Source of the DNA: Ligustrum vulgare
Taxonomy: Eukaryota > Streptophyta > Magnoliopsida > Lamiales > Oleaceae
Assembly: GCA_963555705.1 (NCBI GenBank)
Contig: OY743182.1
Location: 51,464,592 to 51,528,591 of the forward strand
DNA length: 64,000 nucleotides
Direction: 5' to 3'
Position numbers and translations under genes: made by a program. Below the pieces are notes generated by a model, which did no database searches, was not told the DNA's origin, and was given only the letters and a program-made list of their open reading frames with translations. Each line of letters starts with the position of its first letter. The first letter of the stretch is position 1. This document shows, piece by piece, positions 21,583 to 32,885 of this stretch.

Positions 21583-24500
21583 ATGAATTGTCAAGATACA
21601 TGTCTTGTTGATAGTGCAACAACACATACTATTCTCCGGAAGAAAAAGTATTTTCTGAACTTAACATTAGCGAAAAATAATGTTAATACAATATGCCGCA
21701 CATCAAAGATCGTTGAAGGCTCCGGTAAAGCCTATATTATTTTATCAAATAATACAAAACTATGTATTAACGATGCACTATACTCAAGCAAATCCAGAAG
21801 AAATTTGCTTAATTTTAAGGATATCCGCTACAATGGATATCACATTGAAACGATGCATGAGAAAAACATTGAATATCTTTGCATTACTTCTTTTGTATCT
21901 GGCCAGAAGCAGATAAAAGAAAAACTTCCTGCACTTCCTTCTGGAATGTATTATACATCCATAAAAGAAGTCGAATCAAACAACGTCACAAACCCGATGT
22001 TCGTGGACTTAAAAGGTTTTATACTTTGGCATGATCGACTTGGACATCCAGGAGCGATAATGATGCGTCGAATAATTAGCAACTCACATGGACATCCTTT
22101 AAAGAACCAGAAGATTCTTTCACCTAATAATTATTCATGTGTTACTTGCTTGCAAGGGAAATTGGTCATTAGACCTTCCACTGCAAAGGTCAATGTTGAA
22201 TCTCCAACTTTCTTAAAAAGGATTCATGGAGATATATGTGGGCCGATACACCCACCATGTGGACCATTTCATTATTTTATGGTACTAGTTGATTCTTCTA
22301 CTAGATGGTCGCATGTATGTTTACTGTCCACAAGAAATGTAGCATTTTCTAGGCTACTTGCTCAAATAATAAAATTACGAGCTCAATTTCCCGATTACTC
22401 AATCAAGACAATTCGTCTTGATAACGCTGGTGAATTTAGATCATAGAGATTCAATGAGTATTGCATGTCCATTGGGATTGCAGTAGAACATTCAGTTGCT
22501 ATGTCCATACACAAAATGGGTTAGCGGAGTCATTTATTAAATGTCTACAATTAATTGCTAGACCACTACTCATGAAAACAAAACTTCCAGCTTCTGTTTG
22601 GGGTCATGCCATATTACATGCTGCATCATTGATTCGCATAAGACCAACTGCTTATTATCAATACTTACATCTGCAACTTGCATCTGGTCATGAACCTAAT
22701 ATTTCTCACCTAAGGGTTTTTGGTTGTGTTGTCCATGTACCAATCTCTCCCCCACAACGTACCAAAATGGGTCCCCAACGTAGACTTGGGATTTATGTTG
22801 GTTTTGATTCACCTTCTATCATTAGTTACCTTGAACCCTTAATGGGTGATTTGTTTACTGCACGTTTTGCAGATTGTCATTTTGATGAAATGAACTTCCC
22901 AACTTTAGGAGGAGTAAAGTTGCATCCAGAAAATCAAGATAAAATTTCTTGGAATGAAACAACTCTATCTCACTTTGATCCCCAAAGTAATCAATGTGAG
23001 CAAGAGGTTGAGAAAATTATTCATTTGCAAAGAATTTCAAATCAATTACCTGATGAATTTGTTGATACAAGAAAAGTGACAAATTCATATATACCAACAG
23101 AAAACACTGCGGCAAAGATTGATGTCCTTGTAGGACAAACTGTTATAGCAAGTGAACCTCAAAAATTCCAGAAGCGTGGTCGACCAGTTGGTTCAAAAGA
23201 CATCATACCTCGTAAAAGGAAATTAAACCAATCGAAGACTCATGGACGAGTATAATAATAGAAAAGATTGATCAATCTGATAGTGGTGACATGGTTCCCG
23301 CAGAACCACAGATTTCAATGAAACAATCTAATAGTGATGACGTGATTCCTGCAGAATCACAGATGTCCGAGAATAATGAGATTTCAATAAATTATTTGTT
23401 ATCTCATAAATCATGGGAAAGGGAGAATGTTGTTATAGATGATATTTTTTCCTTCCAGGTGGCTCTTGAAATAATTCAGAATAATGATCCTGAGCCACTG
23501 TCTGTTAAAGAATGCCAACTGAGAGAGGATTGGCCAAAATGGAAGGAAGTTATGCTGACGGAATTGAATTCCTTAGAAAAACGAAAGGTGTTCGGACCAG
23601 TAGTTCGAACACCTGAAAATGTAATCCCTGTAGGATACAAATGGGTCTTTGTAAGGAAAAAAAATGAAAAAAATGAAGTTACAAGGTACAAAGCCCGGCT
23701 TGTAGCTCAAGGTTTCTCACAAAGACCTGGAATTGATTATGAGGAAACATATTCTCCCGTCATGGACGCCATCACATTCAGATTTTTAATTAGTTTGGCT
23801 GTGTCAGAAAGGCTCGAGATGCGCCTTATGGATGTAGTAACTGCCTATCTATATGGCTCACTTGATAGTGACATATACATGAAAGTCCCTGAAGGACTTA
23901 AAGTGCCAGAAATAAATGATACATACCCGAAAAGTATGTTTTCAATCGAATTGCAAAGATCATTATATGGATTGAAACAATCTGGACATATGTGGTATAA
24001 TAGCCTCAGCGAATACTTGCTGAATGAGGGTTACAAAACAAATATTGTATTTGCAATAGTGGCAGTTTATGTTGATGATTTAAATCTTATTGGAACTCCA
24101 GAAGAGCTCAACAAAAATGCTGATTACTTGAAAAATGAATTTGAGATGAAAGATTTGGGAAAAACCAAATTTTGCCGTGGGTTGCAAATTGAACATTTTT
24201 CAGAAGGACTATTTGTTCATCAATCTTCATATACAGAAATGGTTTTAAAGCGATTTTATATGGATACAGCACATCCATTAATATCACCAATGGTCGTTCG
24301 ATCACTTGATCCAAAAAATGATCCATTTCGTCCACTTGAAGATGGAGAAAATGTTCTTGGTCCAAAAGTACCATATCTAAGTGCAATTGGAGCTTTATCA
24401 TATCTTGCAAATTGCACTAGACCTGATATAGCTTTTTCTGTAAATCTACTCGCAAGATATAGTTCTGCACCAACTCAAAGGTATTGGAATGGTGTTAAAC

Positions 24501-25041
24501 ACATTCTTCGTTACCTAAAAGGTACTGTTGATATGGGATTATTTTATTCTCACAATTTGGGATCTTCTTTAGTGGGATATGTAGATGCAGGTTATCTTTC
24601 TGATCCACATCAAGCAAAATCGCAAACAGAATATGTATTTACACGCGGTGGGACGGCTATATCATGGAGATCCGTAAAGCAAACTTTGACAACAACATCT
24701 TCAAATCATTCAGAAATTATTGCAATCCATGAAACAAGTCGAGAATGTATATGGTTGAGAAACGTGACTCGTCATATCCAATCATCATGTGGATTAGCTT
24801 CGACAAAAGATAGTCCAATGATATTATATGAAGATAATGCAGCTTGTATTGCACAACTTAAAGGAGGCTATATCAAATGAGATAGAATAAAGCACATTTC
24901 CCCAAAATTCTTCTATACACATGAGCTTCAGAAAGCAGGTGATATCGACGTTCAACAAATTCGATCAAGTGATAATGTGGCAGACTTATTCACTAAAGCA
25001 TTACCGACATCTACACTCAAGAAATTGATACATGAGATATG
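21583..25041 (+). pseudogene. Copia pol: protease, integrase, RT, RNase H (broken)
   Basis: Protease DSATTHTIL near 21610, pre-integrase LWHDRLGHPG near 22026, integrase core (GDICGPI, RLDNAGEF) up to a TAG at 22444, then a frameshift near 22500 (TQNGLAES resumes in another frame). There is another break at about 23255. RT starts around 23600 (KWVFVRKK, RYKARLVAQGF) and reaches YVDDLNLIG near 24070, but a short stretch just before YVDD appears deleted in frame. RNase H continues to a TGA at 24878, after which the same frame reads on to 25041. At least five independent lesions make it non-functional. Confidence 0.85.
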
Positions 25042-25279
25042 AATGCGTCGGCTCAGCGATTTACGATGACTAATATCAGGGGGAGTAGCTGTACTCTTTT
25101 TCCTTCGTCTAGGTTTTATCCCATTGAGTTTTCCTAGCAAGGTTTTAATGAGGCATCATTTATTTTTATACTTCACAATGACTGTACTCTTTTCCTTAGC
25201 GTAAGTTTTATTCCACTGGATTTTCTTAGCAAGGTTTTTAACGAGGCAGGCATTGAATATTAGGTCATTCAAGGGGGAG

Positions 25280-25489
25280 TGTTATAAATATCTTGGGTGT
25301 GAATGACCCATTATGCCCTTATAAAGTTTATATTATTACAATTGTATCATTATCTACCCCTATAAATAGGGTACTTCACTCCTTCATTTAACACATAATT
25401 GGAATACAAAGAATTATCTCTCTATCTCTATATTCTCTTTAATATTTTGGTAGTCTTGTTTTCTCTAATACTTTGATAGTTTTACAACG
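25280..25489 (+). repeat. Copia 3' LTR (210 bp)
   Basis: Matches 19336-19545. Follows the purine tract directly and is followed by the TTGTT target duplicate. Confidence 0.9.
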
Positions 25490-25672
25490 TTGTTCACATT
25501 TTTCCCGACTTTTGAACTCGATTTTTACTCCAATTTTTAATAGGAAGTCAAATTTTAATATTTTATGTTTATATTTTTTTTTTGAGGCTTTACAGTTCTG
25601 TATATTTTACTTTGGAGAAATACTGCACCTGGGCCAAATGCTTCATCATTATTCTACCATGTGAGTATTTTT

Positions 25673-26205
25673 TAGGGATGACAATAATACTCACGAACTC
25701 GAAACCCGTTGGATATTCGACACAAATGGACGGAAATTACCCTACCCAATGGGTTTGTGGGTAGGGTATGAGTATAGATTTAGAAACCCGATATGAATAT
25801 GTGTATTGTAGAAAAATCCATACCTAATCAATATACCCATTAATTTTTTTCAAAAAATTATTGTATTTAAATTTTAATATTATATAATTTTGGACAAGTA
25901 GACTCTTTGATATTTGCTTATTTGTGGACAATTGGAGTGTATTTATTTTTGGGCAATGGATGTTGTTATATTTTCACTTCATTAACAATGCCAAAAAAAA
26001 AATAAAAAATAAAATAAAATAAAATAAAATATTAAAATAAAAATACATAACGGATTTTAAATGGATATAAAAGTATATCCGCACCCTACCCGCACCCGAC
26101 CCGCAACTCTTAAGTGGGCATATGGGTAGGGTATAGGGTATGTGTATTATAAATCTCTAGTGGATAGGGTATGAGTTTTCCAAACCCGACCCATTGTCAA
26201 TTCTA
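25673..26205. mobile_element. hAT-type MITE (533 bp)
   Basis: Ends TAGGGATGACAAT and ATTGTCAATTCTA are imperfect inverted repeats (10 of 13). They are flanked by a perfect 8-bp duplication GTATTTTT at 25665-25672 and 26206-26213. The interior contains many GGGTAGGGTATG-like words near both ends and AAAAT microsatellite sequence near 26000. No transposase. Confidence 0.9.
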
Positions 26206-26213
26206 GTATTTTT

Positions 26214-27700
26214 TTACCCAACTTTGCTACACTTACAATAAGTGTTACAATGAGAATGACAATTTGCTTACGTGGCGCAATGCTTTTTTTTTTCACACAT
26301 CACATCATCAAATGGCATCTACATTGTCAAAAATAATTGTGCACTTAGATTAATTCTTTTTTACCTCATGCGAAATGCATTTTTACATCAGTTTAATCCA
26401 ATCTCAGAGTAGTATCTTATTTTAATGTCAGCATTCTGACTCTTTAGGTGGTTATTCTCCTCTGTTGTTCAATCGATATAATATTTGGATTGTTCATAAT
26501 CTGAATCAAGCATTGATGTGTAATCTTTTTAACAAATTAGATTAGATTAGAGTGAATCTCATAATTGATGATAAGACAATCTCTTTGACTAGGATCGGTC
26601 ATATGTTCTCAGTAAAGTAATTTAGAAATGTAATTCTATTTTTGACCTTCCATTTGGAATGCAATTACTGACTCAACAGGAATAAAATTTGAGCAATATG
26701 GTCTCAGCTGTATAAAATTTTCGAATTCCTTGGTGTAAAATGCAGCTTTTTTTTCCTTCCCATTTGCTCATTTAGGAGAAGATATGTTTCAGCATTTATT
26801 AAGTCTACTTTGTTTTGGACTAATTTGCATTAGTAAGATTTGAGAATCATTACAGATTATTTTTACTTCTCATAGTCTTTAGATCTTACATTTCTCTAAT
26901 TCTTAGCAATTTCTGAGCCGGCTAATGCTGGGTTTCTTTCTTTCATAGCTGGATCAGCTTTTGCCTCGATTGCAGCTATTCGTTCGTTGCCACACGTGTG
27001 ATTAGATTAAATAAAATCTTATTGGATGAGATGGGATCCGAGTACAGAGGAATAACTTTTTGGAGATTTCAGGCAGGCCTCCGACACTGATGCATTCTCA
27101 GTCTTAAATCGAGAACATCAACCACATATAAGGGATTTGAAGTCGCTAACATGAAAAGAAGCTCCAAAGCTGCTACTATGCTTTAATCTCTTTACAATCT
27201 TTCATAATTTTATTTTCAGGGAATTGAGCTTCAACAATTTGACTGGGTGCATTCTAGATTCTGTTTTCAATCTGATTATACTCTCTAACTTGTAATAAAT
27301 CATCCAATACTTATGGTTGAGACCTTATTGCGACAAATCTCTTGACCAGAGATAGTTTGTCTGATAGCAAGAGGAAAAATGTAATTATTTTGAGGTTTAG
27401 TTAAGTGAAATCTTTAGTCACGTTTAAGAATATAATTTTTTATTGTTTTAGATTTTATATAGAGGTTTGGTATACCTTAATACTTGAACAATTAAGTATT
27501 TTCTTTTGTTAGTGATATGTTAATCACTTTTTTGTGTAGCATGTAACGTATGTTGCAAGATTTTCTATGGTAGTATATTAATTGTGTATATTGGTGAGAT
27601 TTTGTGTAGATTATCATGAATTTTTGTTGTGAATTGGTAATGTATTAGATAATTTATACTATATTGTGAATGGTTTAATTTAATAGTCGACAATAGTTTT
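26214..27700. other. CACTA interior, no gene recognised
   Basis: AT-rich sequence with a few exon-like scraps, for example AGSAFASIAAIRSLP after a TTTCATAG acceptor-like site at about 26949. No continuous coding region can be built. Confidence 0.4.
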
Positions 27701-27711
27701 CTTTTTTTTAA

Positions 27712-27713
<2 letters not shown>

Positions 27714-27753
<40 letters not shown>
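27714..27753. repeat. (CA)n microsatellite
   Basis: About 20 CA units followed by TATATA. Confidence 0.9.
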
Positions 27754-27759
<6 letters not shown>

Positions 27760-27769
27760 AAATTAGTGA

Positions 27770-28200
27770 CAATTTTATACATCACTAAACGCTTAAGAAA
27801 AAATAGTGATACTTGTATATGCTCAAAACAGTGATATTTGGAGGTGTCACTAAAATGTATTTAATATTTCATGTAATAGTGACATTTGAAAACGTCATTA
27901 TAGCACAATTAATTCACTACCATGCAATTAATATTGCTTCGAAACGTCACAATATTTAATGATAGTGGACAGCGTCACAAATTTTAGCGACACCTACAAG
28001 CGTCACAATTTATTAGTGACGCTTCCAAACGTCAGAATATTTAGTGACATTGGAAAGCATCACAAATTTTAACGACGCCTTCAAGAGTCACAATTTATTT
28101 TCTAACACTCGAAATATACACACTTCTTCAAGCCGTCACAATATTTTTTTGTGACACTTCTAACTCTCACAATATTACTAAATAATTGTCAATACCGGAC
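27770..28200. repeat. CACTA subterminal repeat array
   Basis: More than ten copies of AGCGTCAC / GTGACGCT-like words in both orientations, spaced roughly 20-40 bp. This is the expected transposase-binding region of a CACTA element. Confidence 0.65.
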
Positions 28201-28215
28201 TCTTTTTTTGTAGTG

Positions 28216-28780
28216 TGTGTTTTGGTCTTGTAAGTGAGTAGCACTTCTCATACATTCTCCACATTGCTATGAACTTGAGTGCACCAATAGTGAATTTAAA
28301 CAACCAATTTAATATTATCTTACTCTCATACACCTAAAAAACAAGTCATGACTTTAGCACCACATATAAGGAAATAATTGATAAATATATTTATTCAGAC
28401 TTTTTTACCCTGTGACACTTCTAAAAGAAAATGCGGATTTATTCAAGATTTGCTTCACGTGTAACACCTTAAACAAAATGCATCAAATTGTCTTTATGTA
28501 TAGTGCAATCGTAAATAACTGGATTTTTCATAAATCTATAACATACTAACAGTCAAAGTATATTATCTATCATATCACCAGCTAAACTACAATGTTTATT
28601 TAGAAGATCATTAAATATCAAATATCATTTAATGACTCAAACTATGCCAATATACTCAAACTCGATCATGGATAAAAGAACTATATGCAAAAAAATATGT
28701 GATTTTCAACTCACATAACCATCCGAATCTATACATTCGTGTGTGAGTATAATGGGTGTGCAGTGTGTCATGAAATCATG
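28216..28780. other. AT-rich spacer, no gene seen
   Basis: No coding region, RNA gene or clear element end is recognised. It may continue the LTR-like sequence interrupted at 14387. Confidence 0.4.
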
Positions 28781-28789
28781 TGCCAAAGG

Positions 28790-29971
28790 TTTATCTTCAG
28801 CAACGCACAATGAACGTTGCCAAAAAAAAAAACTCTTTTGCAATGTGCATCGAGCATCGCAAAACGTGAACCTTTTGCAACATTCACTGAATGTTGCAAA
28901 AGGTAAGGTGGCGTTCTGTTTGTATTTTATTTTGTATTTTTATTTTCGAAAATGTTTTTTGTTTTGTGTTTTCATTTTTGTTTTCAAATTTGCTGAAAAC
29001 GCGTTTGGTTTGTCATTTCTGAAAATTGTTTTTGAAAATGAAAAGTTGGAAAACACGTTCTATTTGAAATTTTGCAGAACACTATTTAAACTATTTTTAA
29101 TTAATTTGCTTGCAGAATACTACTAACTCCAACTCAAATTTCTTTTCACAATACACTAAAAATATGGTTACATGCAACACACTAATGTGAGCATTAAGAG
29201 TCTATATTAACATAGTTTGGTCAGGTTCGAGACTTGAGAAAGCTCTACTTCTATTAAAATCCAGAAAATGCAAGTTCTTTCAAAACCACCGGAGTCCATT
29301 TATCATTGCATTTTTTGAAATATAACAACAAGAATTCTCATTTAATTTTTTTTTTGTAATGTTGATATTGAATTCAATAAAACTTTATTTAAACTAAGTT
29401 CCAAGTTAGGATAATTCTCAAAAAAAAAAAAAAAAAATCTTTATTTAGGTTTAGTTCCAAGCTAGGATAATTCTCAAAAAAAATAAAATAAAATAAAAAC
29501 TTTATATTAAGCTTAGTTCTAAGTTAAGATAATTCTATAATAAAAAAAAAAAAAAAAATTCCCAAAACGCGTTTTCCGCGTTTTGGACATTTTTTGTCGA
29601 AATACACACAAAACGCCCAAAACGATGTTTCGGGCGTTTTCCGTTTTGTGTACAATTTTTTTTTTTGTTTTCCAAAATGCGTTTTCGAAAATGGTAAAGA
29701 GAACGCGTTTTTAGCGTTTTCGAAAATAAAAACAGAAAACGACCTCAAAACAGCAAAGAGAACAGGGGCTAAGCCTTTTTGCATCATTCTCTAAACGTTG
29801 CAAGAGACTATTATTAGCGACATTCACTTACTGAATGTTACAAAATGTCAAATAAATAAATCAATAGCAACATACAACCACTAAATGTTGTGGTAGACCA
29901 CTTTTCACAACATACATTAGCGAACGTTGTCTTTTGCATTTTTGTAAAAGATCTTTTTTTTTTTATAGTGC
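28790..29971. mobile_element. Transposon remnant with GCAACGTTC subterminal repeats
   Basis: Short words around GCAACGTTC / GAACGTTGC and TTGCAACATTCACTGAATG recur at 28799-28905 and 29775-29945. The right end TTTTTTTATAGTG (to 29971) resembles an inverted CACTA terminus. Similarity to unit B begins immediately after it. No matching left terminus was found, so it is truncated or diverged. It is split by a MITE (about 28905-29785). Confidence 0.5.
28905..29785. mobile_element. Nested MITE with CGTTTTCGAAAATG-rich ends
   Basis: Left end GTGGCGTTCTGTTTG and right end AGAGAACAGGGGC are roughly inverted. Both flanks carry matching internal words (TATTTTCGAAAATG against GCGTTTTCGAAAATAAAAAC). TAAG borders both sides as a probable target duplication. 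Three tandem units of about 65 bp (AGTTCCAAGTTAGGATAATT) lie at 29390-29540. No coding capacity. Confidence 0.6.
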
Positions 29972-29972
29972 A

Positions 29973-30500
29973 CAGGGTCTGAATCGATGGTAAGAAGACT
30001 TCATCTTCACGGAAATAATCATATTATGTTCTAAAACATATATTTAGGTGAAAATTTCTAAAATCGAAGAAAAGTCACGGTTATCAAAATTATTCTATTT
30101 GGAGAATAGACAAAACACAATTCCTAACAAGTTCCATGATCCTTCCTATGTCTTTCGCAGAAATGCATGTGGCCCCATTGAAGTTATCATTGAAACCGAC
30201 CAAAAACTATCTAGAAAAAGATAAGAAGCAGACTCAAAAAATCTCTATCTTCATTCAAATCAAATTTCTTACACCGGTACAAGTGTGTCCCATTTTTGCA
30301 CATAATGAAGACCCAATTCATGGAAATTATGATACTAACGTACTTTCTTAGAAGACAAAGACCAACCATGAACTCTTGAAAGTTAGTGTGAAAATAAATA
30401 AATAATTAATATATTAGGATTCATAAAAAAATAAGAAATTTAAGCCTATTGGCAAAATTAGTCACATATCCCTCGAATCTTCTAGAAAATCCCAGTTTTA
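29973..30500 (+). repeat. Segmental-duplication unit B, left part
   Basis: Aligns with unit A from about 533 to 1270 (AAGACTTCATCT, GTTCCATGATCCTTCC, AAGACCAACCATGAA, CTTCTAGAAAAT). It lacks the MITE at 588-752. It stops at A 30500, exactly where the Helitron begins, and resumes at 53188. Confidence 0.85.
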
Positions 30501-30589
30501 TCACTACTACTACTTAAAAGTGTAGATACGGAGAAATATTTTACTTGACCAATTTACCCTCATATATTTTTGTTAAACCAATTATACCC

Positions 30590-31041
30590 TGTTGGATAAA
30601 TTCAATAATATGGGGCCAAACATGTATAAAATAAAATGTGTGGTGCTATCTTAAGGATTTAGTCAATGCAGTGATCCACTAAAGATTATTCGGGACTAAT
30701 GGGTATTAAGTGTCGTGAGATTAAAGTGTAGAGACGGATTCAATGTTTTAAATTGATGAGGGGCCAATTTAATAACATTGAAACATGATAGTTGCCCTAC
30801 AACTATTTATACAGGTCATGGTCCCCAATTGAGCGTGGCTTTTCATAATTCTCTGCATCCCCGTCAACAGAGAACAAACATAAGGAGAAAACCACGAATC
30901 AGTTGGAAGGCCATAACTCGTTCAATCAAACGCAATAATGAATTCAGGTACGCTTCCGCTTCAGTATCGATCTTGATAATTACAGCATGATGTTCGTGGA
31001 TTTTAGATGAACATTCATCTATATCAAAATTAATTTTAACA
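30590..31041 (+). repeat. Young copia 5' LTR
   Basis: TGTTGGATAAATTC to TTTTAACA, 452 bp. Contains ACTATTTATACAGG, a TATA-like site near 30805. Confidence 0.93.
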
Positions 31042-31060
31042 AGTGGTATCAGAGCCAACA
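31042..31060 (+). other. Primer-binding site of young copia
   Basis: AGTGGTATCAGAGCCAACA directly follows the LTR. TGGTATCAGAGC is complementary to the 3' end of plant initiator tRNA-Met. Confidence 0.85.
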
Positions 31061-31216
31061 TCGTGTTGAATTATCAGATCAATTTTACACATATATGTAA
31101 AACCTGCGTATGTATACCTCTGAATGCGAAACTCAATCCAGCAAATTGATTTCAACAATTTTGAAATTTATACACACGCACGACATGAATTCAGAATTGA
31201 GAAATTACACACAGCA

Positions 31217-31474
31217 GCCCTCAGGGCACATCTCCAAGTGGCAAAGGGGATGGGTGGTAAGTGCTCAGCGCAGCTGTGTGCTTGGTTCGATTCCCCGCAA
31301 GGTGGAATTGGCCTTGTGGCAAGCGGGAGTTATTGAGATTTGCTCATGCTTACCATAAGCCCTTCCACCCTGGCTACTTGGAGGCATAACCTGGATTTAC
31401 CTTCCCGAACCAATAGCCTTGGGCGTGGTCGGTTCGGGCCCTCAGGGTGTGGGCTACACCTTTTTTTTTTTTTT
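31217..31474 (+). mobile_element. tRNA-derived SINE
   Basis: A 258-bp insertion in the copia leader bounded by a perfect 19-bp duplication TGAGAAATTACACACAGCA (31198-31216 and 31475-31493). It contains an A-box-like TGGTAAGTGCTC near 31254 and a consensus B-box GGTTCGATTCC at 31284, both RNA polymerase III promoter elements in tRNA-like spacing. It ends in a run of T. The length, duplication and T tail fit plant SINEs. Moved by LINE enzymes in trans, by family knowledge. The minus-strand sister element lacks it. Confidence 0.9.
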
Positions 31475-31499
31475 TGAGAAATTACACACAGCAAATTCG

Positions 31500-32830
31500 A
31501 AATTTATACATACAAATTATACATACACTGCAAGTTAGAAATTTTGGAAACCTGCATCAATTTTTGTGGATTCAGCCGGTTCTTCTCCCCGTATGAATTA
31601 TGTGCGAAAATCTTAGTTTAATAAAATGGTTTTTCAGTTTTGATTTTTGGTATATTTCGAATTGTTATGTATGGATTTGGATTATGTGTATTGTTGTGTA
31701 TGAATTTTGGTTGAAGTTTGTTGTTGATGGAAACGAATTGGGTCGGAGATAAGGAGCTGCGCGCGATGGGTTTGGGGAGTTCAGCGCTGCGCGATGCTAT
31801 TTTTTTTTCTGGCTGCAGCGCCGTCGATGGCGCTGCAGGCGACGGGCGGCGCCGGTGATGGCGCCGCGTCCTTGGGGCTGAGGCGCGGCGGCTAGGGTTT
31901 GGTCGAAAACCCTAGCTGTTTCAAAAATTTTTTGGCCCAGGGACCTCCATTGTAAATTTGAAGTGCTGAAGGGCTAGTTTGCAATTTACAAAATTGGTTT
32001 ATTTAACTCCTGATCCTCTAACTTTGTTTTAAATATTAATAAAACCCTAAGTTTATAAGACTTTTAAGTTGGCCCTCCAAACTTCTGAATTTACAAAATA
32101 AGTCCCTAAAGTTAAGAAATCATTTAAGTTGGGTTTTAAGAATTCTGAATTTAACGATTCAGTCCCTAAATTTTATGATTTTAATTTATTGGCCGCTAAA
32201 GTTTGGGAAAATTGCAATTTAGTCCTTCAAGTTTAAATTTTTTTCATAATTGGCCAATCAAGTTTAATTAAATTGCAATTTAACCATCTAACTTAATGAT
32301 TACTTAATCCTAAAGTATTGAATTTTATAATTCAAATCCTAAAGCCTTAAATATATGCAAAACATTCAATTCAAGTTCAAATTTTGGTATGACGGACTCT
32401 TTTGAGAAATATAATATTTGGAAGTAAATTAATTGAAGCAACATGTTGCCAAAGCAACCTCTCTTGTGGAAATTATTTAACTTAGAATATTAGAAGGTTT
32501 TGTGTGTGTGTGTTGTTCATGCGGATATTGATCGGCCCAAAGGAAGGTCAATGTTTGGCTGGAATTTCACGTGCACCTGTGGTAATAAACGCGTGACGAT
32601 TATTTGGTTTAACGTGTGATCAATAAATCGGTCCAAAGAAATGTTTATTGGTTGACAAGTCTTATTGTCAGTGTTTGATTACTACATCGAGGTACCACTT
32701 ACAAGTTAATATTTCTGTCCAAAGACTAAATATTGATGTTGTGCTAGGTATCTTGTGATGGGCCTTACCATTATTTGAAATTATTATTTGCATAATAAAG
32801 TACTAATGTAAGCTATTTTCATCTTCTTCT
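31500..32830 (+). other. Long non-coding leader of young copia
   Basis: Includes GC-rich sequence around 31740-31910 (GGCGCTGCAGG, GGCGCGGCGGCTAGGG). Degenerate units of about 40 bp follow at 31970-32340 (CCCTAAAGTT, TTTAGTTGG), like those of the sister element. No ORF is supported. Confidence 0.6.
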
Positions 32831-32885
32831 CTATACAGTTAATTCATCTACTACCACAATATCTGCAAATCTTAACTCAATCCCC

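Larger units (their letters stand above)
19336..25489 (+). mobile_element. Decayed Ty1/copia retrotransposon (short 210-bp LTRs)
   Basis: LTRs at 19336-19545 and 25280-25489 are each 210 bp. The 5-bp target duplication TTGTT (19331-19335 and 25490-25494) is exact. A primer site TTATCAGCACGAG follows the left LTR. The purine tract AAGGGGGAG (25271-25279) precedes the right one. Gag, protease, integrase, RT and RNase H occur in copia order. The LTRs differ at about ten positions by eye and the coding region carries many breaks, so it is old and immobile. Gag motifs and primer site fit the Ale/Retrofit-like lineage, inferred from memory of motifs. Confidence 0.92.
14388..28215. mobile_element. 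Non-autonomous CACTA element enlarged by nested insertions
   Basis: The left end CACTACAAAAAAAAAA (14388) is inverted relative to the right end TTTTTTTGTAGTG (to 28215), the signature of CACTA (En/Spm-type) transposons. Flanking triplets are CGT and TGT, a 3-bp target duplication with one mismatch. Both subterminal regions carry many short GCGTCACA-type motifs (14400-14700 and 27770-28200). Without the gypsy, copia and hAT insertions it would be about 3.2 kb. No transposase is recognised. Confidence 0.75.

Noticed and set aside
21583..21640. Copia protease reading DSATT instead of DSGTT as a lethal change
   Set aside because: As far as I know this variant is common in that copia lineage, so it was not counted as a lesion.
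26930..27010. Captured exon in the CACTA element
   Set aside because: Only about 17 residues follow an acceptor-like site and no family is recognised. Too weak to call.
27565..27750. ORF made of alternating Cys-Val residues
   Set aside because: It is a translation of the (CA)n microsatellite, as is the His-Thr ORF at 60282-60482 and the Ile run at 57598-57786.
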